NCBI RefSeq assembly: GCF_023006325.1
Contig: NZ_JAINDF010000001.1
Span: 488,863 to 552,862 of the forward strand
Direction: 5' to 3'
Source: Kordiimonas marina
Lineage (GTDB): Bacteria; Pseudomonadota; Alphaproteobacteria; Sphingomonadales; Kordiimonadaceae
DNA: 64,000 bases
In this document: positions 29,189-37,299 of the stretch, one piece after another
How positions within the stretch are numbered: position 1 is the stretch's first letter
How the letters are laid out: every line of letters begins with the position of its first letter
Program-made: the position numbers and the translations under genes
Notes under the pieces: model-generated
Database searches by the model: none
The model's input: the letters and a program-made list of their open reading frames with translations, nothing else
What the model was told of the DNA's origin: nothing

Positions 29189-29986
29189 ATGAAAGTAGGC
29201 GGTAGTAGAGGGTCTATCAGGCCCGGGTCATCTGGAGGCTCCAGCCGAACAGGCGGTGCCGGTGGTGTTTCCGGCGTAAGTGGCGTGAGCGGTGCCTCAG
29301 GTGTCAGCGGTGCCGGTGGTGCGACTGAAGCCTCCGCCCCACGTGCGATCGACGATGTCGTCCAGATCCAGGCGATTCCCCCTGAAGAGATGACCCCGCG
29401 GGTCCAACAGGCGATCATGTCCTTGATGGCCGAGGTGGACAATCTGCGGAAAGAGCTGGACCGCACGCACAGGCGCCTGCGGGAACTTGAAGATGTCGCC
29501 GATACGGATGCGCTGTTGCCCGTGCCGAACCGCCGCGCTTTCGTGCGGGAGTTGAACCGCATGATTTCCTTCGCCCAGCGCTACGGCACGCCGTCCACCC
29601 TCATGTTCATCGACCTGAATGACATGAAGCAGATCAACGACAAATATGGCCACGAAACGGGTGACAAGGCGCTTCTGCATGTCGCCCAGCTTCTGACTGA
29701 AAATGTCCGCTCGACCGACGTTGTCGGCCGCCTGGGCGGGGATGAGTTCGGGGTCATTCTGGCCCAAGCCGATGAAGAAGTCGGCCAGATGAAAGCCGAT
29801 ACGCTCACCAAGCTCATCGCCGAGCATCCATTCCACACGCCGGGTGGTGATGAGATCAGGATGAGCCTGGCATACGGCACCTATACCTTCCGGCAGGGCG
29901 ACCAGCCCGATGAAGCGCTCGACCGGGCCGATAAGGCCATGTATGCGCACAAGAAAGACCTGAAGGGCGACCAGGAACCCCGGTAA
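29189..29986 (+). CDS. GGDEF diguanylate cyclase with Gly/Ser repeat tail
   Basis: Predicted to make cyclic di-GMP from two GTP. From ATG 29189 it is 265 residues. The N terminus (about 5-46) is a Gly/Ser/Val low-complexity tract with repeated SGV units and no membrane segment. A helix (about 68-100) follows, then a GGDEF domain (about 103-260) with intact catalytic RLGGDEFG and an inhibitory I-site RSTD five residues before it. So both synthesis and product inhibition look functional. It sits alone between purE and a DUF465 gene. Upstream GTG 29174 is a possible longer start. Confidence 0.9.
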   Translation: MKVGGSRGSIRPGSSGGSSRTGGAGGVSGVSGVSGASGVSGAGGATEASAPRAIDDVVQIQAIPPEEMTPRVQQAIMSLMAEVDNLRKELDRTHRRLRELEDVADTDALLPVPNRRAFVRELNRMISFAQRYGTPSTLMFIDLNDMKQINDKYGHETGDKALLHVAQLLTENVRSTDVVGRLGGDEFGVILAQADEEVGQMKADTLTKLIAEHPFHTPGGDEIRMSLAYGTYTFRQGDQPDEALDRADKAMYAHKKDLKGDQEPR

Positions 29987-30012
29987 CTGAAGACGGCCTT
30001 GAAAGGGGACGT

Positions 30013-30210
30013 CTAGGCGATAATGTCGGGGATCAACAGGTTCTGGAGTTTTTCGATCTGGTCCTTGAGCGCCAGCTTGCGCTTCTTGAGCCGCTGAACC
30101 TGCAACAGGTCAAACGTGCCCGCCCGCAGGAGCGCGGTAATCGCGTCATCCAGATCCCTGTGTTCTTGGGTAACCGCCGACAGTTGTTCCCTGATGGCGT
30201 CCTCGTCCAT
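30013..30210 (-). CDS. DUF465 (YdcH-like) small coiled-coil protein
   Basis: A 65-residue helical protein with the DUF465 pattern: EHRDLDDAITALL followed by LQVQRLKKRKLALKDQIEKLQN. Function is unknown in the family. It lies convergent with the GGDEF gene and divergent from the TIGR02444 gene. A second DUF465 gene lies at 31452, 1.2 kb away, on the other strand. Confidence 0.88.
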   Translation of the reverse strand: MDEDAIREQLSAVTQEHRDLDDAITALLRAGTFDLLQVQRLKKRKLALKDQIEKLQNLLIPDIIA

Positions 30211-30289
30211 ACATAAACCCCGTACCGAACTTTAAAACGGACCCCGCTTATATCATGCGGCAGCAACTAAAAGAAGTAGGGCAAACGCC

Positions 30290-30718
30290 ATGACGTCCTT
30301 ATTTGAAACCGTGTGGACATTTGCGCTGGATATCTACGAAAAGCCCGGGGTTGAGAAGGCTTTTCTCGAGGCCCAGGATGCTTATGGCGCCGATGTGACC
30401 CTCATGCTCGTGCTGTTGTGGCTCGACCGCACGGGACAAAGGCCGGATGACCAAGCCTGGCGCGCCCTCCTGGCCACGTCAGCCACATGGCAGGCGGAAA
30501 CCCTGCGCCCCTTGAGGACACGACGCCGTGCCGCCAAGGGCACGCCCGGCTATGATGCCTTGAAGCAGGAAGAGCTGGCCGCCGAACGGCACGCGATGAC
30601 GGCCTTGGTGGATAGCCTCAGGGGGAATTTATCAGCAGGCAATGCCGCCCTCCTCCGCCGCTACGGTGCTGAAACCGGCATTCCCGAGGCCCTGATGGAG
30701 CGCCTTGAAAACGCCTGA
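30290..30718 (+). CDS. TIGR02444-family (DUF2390) protein
   Basis: A 142-residue soluble helical protein. The opening LFETVWTFALDIYEKPGVEKAFLEAQDAYGADVTLMLVLLWLDRTG (read in parts) is the hallmark of this uncharacterised proteobacterial family. Later it carries WQAETLRPLRTRRRA. Its stop abuts the ubiX 3' end with no spacing, so the two genes are convergent. No function is known. Confidence 0.82.
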   Translation: MTSLFETVWTFALDIYEKPGVEKAFLEAQDAYGADVTLMLVLLWLDRTGQRPDDQAWRALLATSATWQAETLRPLRTRRRAAKGTPGYDALKQEELAAERHAMTALVDSLRGNLSAGNAALLRRYGAETGIPEALMERLENA

Positions 30719-31294
30719 TCAGGCACCGCCCCAGCGGTTGAGGCCCTCAACTTCCAACCCGAACAGGTCGAGCGCGCGGCCCACCGTGTAGGTGACCATA
30801 TCCTCCAGGCTTTCGGGGCGGGCATAAAAGGCCGGGACTGGCGGCGCGATGATCGCCCCCATTTCAGAGAGCTGGGTCATCGTACGCAAATGCCCGGTGT
30901 GGAGTGGTGTTTCACGGACCATCAGCACAAGCGGACGGCGTTCCTTGAGCATGACATCCGCCGCGCGGCTGACGAGCGAACTGGTCACCCCGGTGGCGAT
31001 TTCCGACATGGTCCTGACCGAACAGGGCGCGATCAGCATCCCCATGGTGTGGAAGCTGCCACTTGAAATGGCGGCCCCGATATCCTTCGAGGGATAGACC
31101 ACATCGGCGAGGCCCGTGACCGCGCGGACCGTGGTGTCGGTCTCCTCCACGATCGTGCGTTCCCCAGCTTTCGAGAGCACCAGATGGCTTTCGACATCAA
31201 GCGTCTTCAGGAGCTCAAGCGCCCGGATGCCGTATGTCACACCGCTCGCGCCTGTGATCGCCACGACCAGCCGCTTTTTCCGAGTCTCTGCCAT
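30719..31294 (-). CDS. ubiX: Flavin prenyltransferase UbiX
   Basis: Makes prenylated FMN, the cofactor of UbiD-type decarboxylases in ubiquinone synthesis. The 191 residues contain VAITGASGVTYGIRALELL (FMN-binding), SGSFHTMGMLIAPCSVRTMSEIA and RRPLVLMVRETPLHTGHLRTMTQLSEMGAIIAPPVPAFY (in parts), all diagnostic. No ubiD gene is nearby in the window. Confidence 0.95.
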   Translation of the reverse strand: MAETRKKRLVVAITGASGVTYGIRALELLKTLDVESHLVLSKAGERTIVEETDTTVRAVTGLADVVYPSKDIGAAISSGSFHTMGMLIAPCSVRTMSEIATGVTSSLVSRAADVMLKERRPLVLMVRETPLHTGHLRTMTQLSEMGAIIAPPVPAFYARPESLEDMVTYTVGRALDLFGLEVEGLNRWGGA

Positions 31295-31451
31295 TGTCCC
31301 TCAGGCTCCATTTTTGGGGCAAAACCGCCGTTTTTGCTAAGTCCCCGAAGATACAGGCTTAGTCCTCCACTGCAAATCTTTTCCGTGACAAAACGATGAC
31401 AGAATGATGAAATGGAGGTCTTCCACACACTTAAAAAAAGGAGTGACGGGT

Positions 31452-31622
31452 ATGAATATAAACTCTCATGTTGAGAACCTGAATGCCAAACATGCTGAGA
31501 TTGAAGACATCATCTCCCGGGAAGAATTAAGGCCGTGTCCGGATACCATACGCCTCATGCAGCTTAAGAAGAAAAAGCTGATGCTGAAGGAAGAATTATC
31601 CCGCTTCTCGTTCCAACATTGA
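31452..31622 (+). CDS. DUF465 (YdcH-like) small protein, second copy
   Basis: A 56-residue protein beginning MNINSHVENLNAKHAEIEDII and ending with the DTIRLMQLKKKKLMLKEELSRF helix. AAGGAG eight bases before ATG 31452 sets the start; the longer frame from 31404 lacks support. A strong terminator follows immediately, so it is probably a single-gene transcript. Family function is unknown. Confidence 0.87.
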   Translation: MNINSHVENLNAKHAEIEDIISREELRPCPDTIRLMQLKKKKLMLKEELSRFSFQH

Positions 31623-31636
31623 GAGACGGACAACCC

Positions 31637-31673
31637 AAAAAAAGAGCGCGAGGAAATCCCTCGCGCTTTTTTT
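31637..31673. terminator. Strong bidirectional terminator
   Basis: AGCGCGAGG pairs with CCTCGCGCT around a 5-base loop, flanked by seven A and seven T. It serves the DUF465 gene (plus) and trcR (minus). Confidence 0.92.
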
Positions 31674-31707
31674 GTGTCTGCCGTCCTCCGGCGAAACCGG
31701 ATGGAGG

Positions 31708-32331
31708 TTACTCCCCCGTCGTTTCCTCCGGTGCGGGTGCCACGGCCACACCGTCTTCAGCTGCGGCTTCACCTGCGTCAGCGGCCTCTTCGGTTTTCGG
31801 CGCCAACTTTTCCTTGCGGGCCGCAGCAATACGCACGGCCTCATCAAGTTCAAGCTGCTTGCAGAGACCAAGACCAACCGGGTCCTGCGGCTTGATGTTG
31901 GAAATATTCCAGTGGCTGCGCTGGCGGATCGCCTGGATCGTCGGCTTGGTGGTGCCGACAAGGCGGCTGATCTGCAGGTCCGAAAGTTCCGGGTGGTTGC
32001 GCACGAGCCAGGCGATAGCATCCGGCTTGTCCTGGCGCTTGGACACCGGCGTATAACGCGGGCCCTTGGTGCGCGGCAGCGCCTTCACATCGTCTTCCAG
32101 CAGCACCAGACGGCCCTTCGGGTCAGCCTGGCAGCGCTCGATGTCTTCCTCGGTGAGCTGGCCGTTTGCGGTCGGGTCCTGACCAACGATATGCATACCG
32201 ACGGTGCCGTCGGCAATGCCCTGGACCTCAAGCTCATGCAAGTCGCAGAACTCGGCAATCTGCTTAAAGGTCAGCGACGTATTGTCTACGAGCCACACGG
32301 CAGTGGCCATCGGCATAAGAGGTTGTGTCAT
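31708..32331 (-). CDS. trcR: Cell-cycle transcriptional regulator TrcR (DUF1013)
   Basis: A 207-residue member of the DUF1013 family found in alphaproteobacteria; in Caulobacter the homologue TrcR has been linked to cell-cycle transcription. Diagnostic stretches: PLMPMATAVWLVDNTSLTFKQIAEFC, LEVQGIADG, KRQDKPDAIAWLVRNHPELSDLQISRLVGTTKPTIQAIR (HTH-like, about 115-150) and WNISNIKPQDPVGLGLCKQLELDEAV. The C terminus is Ala/Glu-rich. The CtrA box found elsewhere in the window fits an organism with this cell-cycle circuitry. Confidence 0.9.
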   Translation of the reverse strand: MTQPLMPMATAVWLVDNTSLTFKQIAEFCDLHELEVQGIADGTVGMHIVGQDPTANGQLTEEDIERCQADPKGRLVLLEDDVKALPRTKGPRYTPVSKRQDKPDAIAWLVRNHPELSDLQISRLVGTTKPTIQAIRQRSHWNISNIKPQDPVGLGLCKQLELDEAVRIAAARKEKLAPKTEEAADAGEAAAEDGVAVAPAPEETTGE

Positions 32332-32508
32332 CCCGTAATCCCTACGTTCATAAATGGAAATTCCTCTCCGTTCAGGAAAGCCTCCGGCTAACCTGCCCCC
32401 TTATTCAACGCCTTGTTTCCTGAAGAGGGGGGAGAGAAGTTCCTCCCATCTCTTCTTTAGCAGGTCGCAAGAGGGCTGTCACCGCGAATCATCGTCTTTC
32501 CGGCAAGA

Positions 32509-33510
32509 TTATTGCGCTTTTTCCGCCGCTTTATCGAGCGTCAGCATGATCTTGCCCATATGGGTGCTGGCTTCCATCATCTGATGGGCCTGGGCGGCCG
32601 CCTCAAGCGGGAAGGTCGCATGAATGATCGGCTTCACCGTGCCCTTCTCAAACAGCGGCCAGACATGGGTATGCAGGCTTTTCGCCACGGCGCCCTTGAA
32701 GCCATTGTCCCGCGCCCTGAGCGTGCTGCCCGTCATCGTCAGCCGCTTCACCATCACCGGCAGCATATTGATGCTGACCTGCGGGCCCCGCAGAAAGGCG
32801 ATGGAGACATGGCGGGCATCGGGCGCCATACACTCGATATTGCGCGGGATATAATCCCCGCCGACCATATCGAGCACCACATTGACGCCCTGGCCGTCGG
32901 TAACCGCCTTCACCCGCTCGACATAGTCTTCCTCACGGTAGTTGACCACCGTATCGGCGCCCAGCTCCCGGCAAAAAGCAGCCTTCTCAGCGTTGCCAAC
33001 CGTGGTGATAACCGTGGCACCAAAGGCCTTGGCGAGCTGGATCGCGGTCGAGCCGATGCCCGACGAGCCACCATGGACGAGGAGCGTCTCCCCGGCCTTC
33101 AGCCCCGCGCGGTCAAACAGGTTGGACCAGACGGTAAAATAGGTTTCCGGGATCGCCGCCGCTTCGGTGAAGCTGAAGCCCTGAGGCACAGGCAATACAC
33201 AGCCCTCATTGGCAACGCAAAACTCGGCATAGCCGCCACCGGGGACAAGCGAACACACGCGGTCCCCCGCCTTGAAAGCCGTCACCGTATTGCCAACCGC
33301 GACAACCTCACCTGCGATCTCCAGCCCTGGGATATCCGATGCCCCCGGGGGCGGCGGATAAAGCCCCATCCGCTGGATCACATCCGGGCGGTTAACCCCT
33401 GCGGCCATCACACGGATCAGGACCTCGTCAGGGCCAGGCGCAGGCTTGTCTCGCTCGGTCGGCGCCAGGACTTCCGGGCCGCCGGGCTTGGTAATTTCTA
33501 TCGCTTTCAC
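32509..33510 (-). CDS. NAD(P)H quinone oxidoreductase, PIG3-type MDR family
   Basis: Zinc-free medium-chain reductase predicted to reduce quinones with NAD(P)H. From GTG 33510 (GGAGG eight bases upstream) it is 333 residues: MKAIEITKPGGPEVL, RVMAAGVNRPDVIQRMGLYPPPPGASDIPGLEIAGEV (in parts), the cofactor loop LLVHGGSSGIGSTAIQLAKAFGA near 145, and YREEDYVERVKAVTDG. The pattern PPPPGASDIPGLE is typical of the PIG3-like subgroup. A longer frame to 33573 has no family support. Confidence 0.91.
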   Translation of the reverse strand: MKAIEITKPGGPEVLAPTERDKPAPGPDEVLIRVMAAGVNRPDVIQRMGLYPPPPGASDIPGLEIAGEVVAVGNTVTAFKAGDRVCSLVPGGGYAEFCVANEGCVLPVPQGFSFTEAAAIPETYFTVWSNLFDRAGLKAGETLLVHGGSSGIGSTAIQLAKAFGATVITTVGNAEKAAFCRELGADTVVNYREEDYVERVKAVTDGQGVNVVLDMVGGDYIPRNIECMAPDARHVSIAFLRGPQVSINMLPVMVKRLTMTGSTLRARDNGFKGAVAKSLHTHVWPLFEKGTVKPIIHATFPLEAAAQAHQMMEASTHMGKIMLTLDKAAEKAQ

Positions 33511-33630
33511 GTGGGTGTCCTCCGTATCACTTACTGTCAAAGTGGGGCTGCACCCCCTTCGTGACAAGGGCAAAAATCTTCGGCATAGTGCCCTGCAGAC
33601 GTAGAAATGCCTTCAGGACAAGGAGCTGGA

Positions 33631-33828
33631 ATGATGGATTTTGACGACCTGCCAGTCCGCAAGGACATCCCCCTGACTGCGGTCGAGAAAGAAGACCTGT
33701 CCACCATCAGCGCCGATGAACTTCAGGACCGCATCGAACGCCTGAAGGCCGAGATCGAGCGCACCGAACGCGAAATTGCCGCCAAGAAGGCCAGCAAGGA
33801 CGCCGCGGCCGCTTTTTTCAAAGGCTGA
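33631..33828 (+). CDS. DUF1192 small protein
   Basis: A 65-residue helical protein with the DUF1192 pattern: DLPVRKDIPLTAVEKEDLSTISADELQDRIERLKAEIERTEREIAAK (in parts). AAGGAG six bases before the ATG sets the start. It is divergent from the quinone oxidoreductase gene, an arrangement I have seen in related bacteria. Function is unknown. Confidence 0.87.
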   Translation: MMDFDDLPVRKDIPLTAVEKEDLSTISADELQDRIERLKAEIERTEREIAAKKASKDAAAAFFKG

Positions 33829-33854
33829 ATTAGCGCTGATTTTTGGCAAAAAAG

Positions 33855-33894
33855 CGTGAGGGCCGAGGTGGGGATTATCCCTATAGCCCTCACG
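33855..33894. repeat. Hairpin after the DUF1192 gene
   Basis: CGTGAGGGC pairs exactly with GCCCTCACG, and the loop holds GGGAT/ATCCC. No T-run follows. It may be a weak terminator or an RNA-stabilising structure. Confidence 0.4.
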
Positions 33895-33927
33895 TTCAAG
33901 TCACGACAGCGAGGTGTGTCGGAGGAG

Positions 33928-33964
33928 AAAAACGCTCCCCCGGGACCCGAAAGCCCCGGAGGGG
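33928..33964 (-). terminator. Terminator of the hsp20 gene
   Basis: On the minus strand CTCC plus GGG pairs with CCC plus GGAG across a short bulge, followed by CGTTTTT. It lies 13 bases after the hsp20 stop. Confidence 0.6.
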
Positions 33965-33977
33965 TAGCCGGCGCTGT

Positions 33978-34436
33978 TTAAGCAGCGTCAGCCTCAATGG
34001 TTTTTACGCCAGCAGCCTCAGACCGGATTTCAATCTGACGCGGCTTCTTGTGATCCGGGATCACGCGCTTGAGGGCGACCTCGAGAAGGCCGTTTTCAAA
34101 GCCGGCGTCACCAACCTGGATGGTCTCAGCAAGCTCGAAGCGGCGCTCGAAAGCGCGTTTGGCGATACCGCGGTGCAGGAAGCGGCGTTCACCGTCATCT
34201 TCCTTGGCGCGGCCGGAAATCAGCAGCGTGCCGTCTTCGACGACAACACTCAGTTCCTCAGGGGCAAAACCGGCCACCGCCATGGTAATGCGGTAATCGT
34301 CTTCGCTCAGCTTCTCAATATTGTAGGGCGGATAGCTCGCGCTCGCATCGGTATTCAGGGCCGAATCAAGCAGCCGGTTCAAATGATCGAATCCGACGGT
34401 GCTGCGCATAAGGGGCGAAAGGTCAAATGTTCTCAT
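33978..34436 (-). CDS. Hsp20/IbpA-type small heat-shock protein
   Basis: ATP-independent holdase chaperone of 152 residues. The N terminus MRTFDLSPLMRSTVGFDHLNRLLD is IbpA-like. The alpha-crystallin domain spans about 36-130 (PPYNIEKLSEDDYRITMAVAGF, LLISGRAKEDDGERRFLHRGIA, FERRFELAETI, ENGLLEVALKRVIPD). It is a single gene with its own terminator. Upstream are a likely RpoH promoter and a leader that folds over the ribosome site as in ROSE thermometers, so control at both transcription and translation by heat is expected. Confidence 0.94.
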   Translation of the reverse strand: MRTFDLSPLMRSTVGFDHLNRLLDSALNTDASASYPPYNIEKLSEDDYRITMAVAGFAPEELSVVVEDGTLLISGRAKEDDGERRFLHRGIAKRAFERRFELAETIQVGDAGFENGLLEVALKRVIPDHKKPRQIEIRSEAAGVKTIEADAA

Positions 34437-34526
34437 AATAATGTCCTCCTAGTGAAGCGACGTATCTCAGACCGGCCACCATGGCCCGGCCTATTACTCA
34501 TGCCGATCCCGCCTCGCGGCAACCGA
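34437..34526 (-). promoter_or_regulatory. ROSE-type RNA thermometer in the hsp20 leader
   Basis: The leader of about 90 bases can form three stems: CCGC-GAG-GCGG, a GGCC-rich stem (GGCCGG ... GGCCGG), and a 3' hairpin GTCGCTTCACTAGGAGGAC (34443-34461). In that hairpin the TCGCT element faces the AGGAGG ribosome site, including a G-G opposition. The U(U/C)GCU element pairing with AGGA is the hallmark of ROSE elements of rhizobial small heat-shock genes. Assignment is by pattern and context. Confidence 0.68.
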
Positions 34527-34532
34527 CAGAAC

Positions 34533-34563
34533 TTATGTGGGGAGGAGATATTTCGCTTGCAAG
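34533..34563 (-). promoter_or_regulatory. RpoH (sigma-32) type promoter of hsp20
   Basis: On the minus strand CTTGCAA (34557-34563) and CCCCACATAA (34533-34542) are 14 bases apart. This resembles the heat-shock consensus CTTGAA-N13/14-CCCCATNT. The predicted start near 34525 gives a leader of about 90 bases that fits the ROSE structure. Confidence 0.62.
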
Positions 34564-34574
34564 AGGCCAAAAAG

Positions 34575-34604
34575 AAAAAGGCGCCCGAAACCGGACGCCT
34601 TTTC
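34575..34604. terminator. Terminator after rpmE
   Basis: AAAAAGGCG and an inner CCG pair with CGG and CGCCTTTT around AAAC. It lies just past the rpmE stop on the minus strand. Confidence 0.82.
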
Positions 34605-34629
34605 CAAAATTCGATTATGCGGGAAGCAC

Positions 34630-34854
34630 TTACTTCTTGATCGACAGGCTTCCGAAGCGCTTGTTGAAGCGGGCCACACGGCCACCTTCCATAACTTGGC
34701 GCGCGCCACCGGTCCAGGCCGGGTGCGATTTCGGGTCGATCTCAAGGGTCAGCGTGTCGCCTTCCGAGCCCCAGGTCGAGCAGGTCTCAAAAGTCGTCCC
34801 GTCAGTCATTACCACTTTGATGGTGTGGTAGTCGGGATGAATATCTTGTTTCAT
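34630..34854 (-). CDS. rpmE: 50S ribosomal protein L31, zinc-free type
   Basis: A 74-residue large-subunit protein opening [22 protein letters not shown] and containing SHPAWTGG and [11 protein letters not shown]. Only one cysteine is present and the CxxC pair of zinc-binding L31 is absent, as usual in alphaproteobacteria. The frame continues upstream to 34911 but the family N terminus fixes ATG 34854. Confidence 0.95.
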   Translation of the reverse strand: MKQDIHPDYHTIKVVMTDGTTFETCSTWGSEGDTLTLEIDPKSHPAWTGGARQVMEGGRVARFNKRFGSLSIKK

Positions 34855-35061
34855 GGTCTTAAATCTCCGAAAACGAGGCGTCCGTATAGGGGAAGTTTGG
34901 CGGGAATGCAAGGCTGATTCTGCGCTTTTTTGGTCCCGCGCCCGATAATTTTACCCGACATTTCCCGGCGCCCACGGCAAAAAGCCGAAATCCTTCATTG
35001 GAATAGCCCGCCCAAGTGCTTATATCTGCCTCCAAGAACATGTCAGGGAGAGACAAGAACA

Positions 35062-36849
35062 ATGAGCGACAGCACGGCCGTCAAGGCGGAACATGAAGCC
35101 CCGAAAGGCAAGCTCGCCAACCTGAAGACCCTCTGGTCCTTCATCCGCCCCTACAAGGGCACGCTGGTCGCCGCCGCCATCGCTCTCCTGATCGCCGCAG
35201 GCGCCGTTCTCATCGTCCCGACCGCGCTCGGCGATATTGTCGACAAGGGCTTCTCCGCTGACAATGCCCAGAAGGTCAACGACTATTTCCTCTATTTCAT
35301 CGGTATTGTAGTGGTGATGGCGCTGGCCACCGCCTTCCGATTCTATTTCGTCACCTGGCTCGGTGAACGCGTGGTCGCCGACATCCGCAAGGCGGTGTAT
35401 GAGCGGCTGATCACCCTGTCGCCCGAGTTTTTTGAGGAAAACCGCCCGGGTGAGATCGTCTCCCGCCTGACCGCGGACACCACGCTGGTACAGACCATTG
35501 TCGGCTCCTCCATGTCTGTTTGGGTCCGGAACCTGTTGATCGCGTTTGCCGGCACCATCTGGCTTTTCATCATGTCGCCGAAGCTGATGAGCTATATCCT
35601 CATCGTCATGCCGGTCCTTTTGGCGCTGATCGTCTTTGTCGGCCGCCGCGTGCGCAAGCTTTCGCGCACCAGCCAGGACAAGGTGGCGGACGTGGGCGCG
35701 CGCGCAAACGAATCGCTCGGCGCGCTCAATATCGTGCAGGCCTTCACGCAGGAAAAGGCCGAGGCCAAGCGCTTCGGGGACCATGTCGACGGCGCCTTCC
35801 AGGCCGCCAAACGCCGCATTCAGGTGCGCGCGGGGCTAACCGCCGCGATGATCTTCCTGATCTTCGGTGCCATCGCGCTCATCCTGTTCGAAGGCGCGCA
35901 GGACGTCATCTCCGGCCATATGTCCGGCGGCGACATGCTCGACTTCATCATGCGGGCCGTGTTCGTGGCCGGGGCCTTCGGCGCCCTGTCCGAAGTCTAT
36001 AGCGACCTCCAGCGCGCCGCCGGTGCTGCCGGGCGTCTGGCTGAGCTTCTTGCGGCTGAGGCCACCATCAAAGCGCCCGCGAACCCGGTTAAACTGCCGG
36101 AGCCGGTCAAAGGCGAAATCCAGTTCGATAATGTCAGCTTCGCGTACCCGAGCAAGAAGGACCACCCGGCCCTCAATGGCTTCTCGCTGACCGTGAAGCC
36201 CGGGGAGACGGTCGCGCTAGTCGGCCCCTCGGGCGCAGGCAAGTCGACCGTGCTGCAGCTTCTCTTGCGCTTCTACGACCCACAGGCGGGCCGTGTGACC
36301 ATCGACGGCGTCGATATCGCCAAAACCGCGCCGACCGACTTCCGCCGCCACCTGTCGCTGGTGCCGCAGGAGACGATCATCTTCGCCGACACGATTGCGG
36401 AGAATATCCGCTATGGCCGCCTGGACGCTTCGGACGAGGACGTGAAGGCCGCGGCCCAGGCCGCCGCCGCGCGCGACTTCATCGAAAACTCGCCGGAAGG
36501 CTATGACACCTATCTGGGCGAACGCGGCACGCGCCTCAGTGGCGGCCAGCGCCAGCGCATCGCCATTGCCCGCGCGATCCTGCGTGACGCGCCGATCCTG
36601 CTGCTCGACGAAGCCACCAGTGCGCTGGATGCCGAATCGGAACTGAAGGTTCAGGAAGCGCTGGAGCACCTGATGCAGGGCCGCACCACGCTGGTGATCG
36701 CCCACCGTCTCGCCACCGTCAAAAAGGCTGACCGCATCATCGTGCTCGACGGCGGCCGCATCGTCGCCGAAGGCACCCACGAGGAACTCAGCAAACAGGA
36801 TGGCCTCTATAAGCGGCTGGCAGATTTGCAGTTCGGGGAAACGGCGTAA
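35062..36849 (+). CDS. MsbA-like ABC exporter (fused permease and ATPase)
   Basis: A 595-residue half-transporter predicted to dimerise in the inner membrane. Six-helix permease at about 25-320 (YKGTLVAAAIALLIAAGAVLI, WLGERVVADIRKAVYERLITLSPEFFEENRPGEIVSRLTADTTL in parts). The ATPase from about 350 has Walker A GPSGAGKST, the Q-loop VPQETIIFA, signature LSGGQRQRIAIARAIL, Walker B ILLLDEATSALD and the switch IAHRLATV. It resembles lipid/multidrug exporters of the MsbA-related group. The substrate is not evident. Start at 35062 follows AGGGAGAGACAAGAACA; the longer frame from 34930 lacks family support. Confidence 0.93.
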   Translation: MSDSTAVKAEHEAPKGKLANLKTLWSFIRPYKGTLVAAAIALLIAAGAVLIVPTALGDIVDKGFSADNAQKVNDYFLYFIGIVVVMALATAFRFYFVTWLGERVVADIRKAVYERLITLSPEFFEENRPGEIVSRLTADTTLVQTIVGSSMSVWVRNLLIAFAGTIWLFIMSPKLMSYILIVMPVLLALIVFVGRRVRKLSRTSQDKVADVGARANESLGALNIVQAFTQEKAEAKRFGDHVDGAFQAAKRRIQVRAGLTAAMIFLIFGAIALILFEGAQDVISGHMSGGDMLDFIMRAVFVAGAFGALSEVYSDLQRAAGAAGRLAELLAAEATIKAPANPVKLPEPVKGEIQFDNVSFAYPSKKDHPALNGFSLTVKPGETVALVGPSGAGKSTVLQLLLRFYDPQAGRVTIDGVDIAKTAPTDFRRHLSLVPQETIIFADTIAENIRYGRLDASDEDVKAAAQAAAARDFIENSPEGYDTYLGERGTRLSGGQRQRIAIARAILRDAPILLLDEATSALDAESELKVQEALEHLMQGRTTLVIAHRLATVKKADRIIVLDGGRIVAEGTHEELSKQDGLYKRLADLQFGETA

Positions 36850-36864
36850 GGGCCAAGGCGCACC

Positions 36865-37266
36865 ATGAAAGAAAGTCTCGATAGCCTCGGTCTCTCCCGT
36901 TTGCATGATGCCGAATTGATTTCTATTTTGCATGTGGATCACCACGAGGTCGCCATCACTTTTGAAACTGTCGCTAAGCAGCGAGTCAAATTGGAGCTAT
37001 CCGGGCTTGTTGATCTCTATATTCGCGACTTGCGGCAGCAAAATGTTGTGATGGACGTTTCGGTTCAAAATGTAGATGAAGCATCAATTGAGGCCATAGT
37101 GGCAGAGCTAGACCACGCTAGTAACGGTCAGGCACCATCTATAAATACCACTCAACTCAAACACCTCGCTAGTATCGGAAACTTGAAATTTGTCTGCTTG
37201 GAGCCGAGCACTGGGTGCATAGTCTATGCGCTATGTACCAAGATTGAGCTGACCGCCTGCAGCTAA
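36865..37266 (+). CDS. Uncharacterised 133-residue protein, AT-richer than neighbours
   Basis: I do not recognise the family with confidence. The protein starts MKESLDSLGLSRLHDAELISI; the LHDAEL segment followed by alternating hydrophobic strands resembles a group of small beta-rich proteins with LHD motifs. No signal peptide or membrane segment. Codon use differs visibly from flanking genes (many ATT, TTG, AAA, AAT codons), suggesting horizontal acquisition. AAGG lies eight bases before the ATG, 15 bases after the ABC exporter stop. A palindromic repeat element follows. Confidence 0.65.
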   Translation: MKESLDSLGLSRLHDAELISILHVDHHEVAITFETVAKQRVKLELSGLVDLYIRDLRQQNVVMDVSVQNVDEASIEAIVAELDHASNGQAPSINTTQLKHLASIGNLKFVCLEPSTGCIVYALCTKIELTACS

Positions 37267-37299
37267 AAAATTCTCGCGCTGATTATCGGATTAACACAG

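Noticed and set aside
32422-32456. GAAGAG/CTCTTC stem after the quinone oxidoreductase gene
   Set aside because: Internal mismatches and lack of a T-run make a terminator doubtful; nothing else supports a role.
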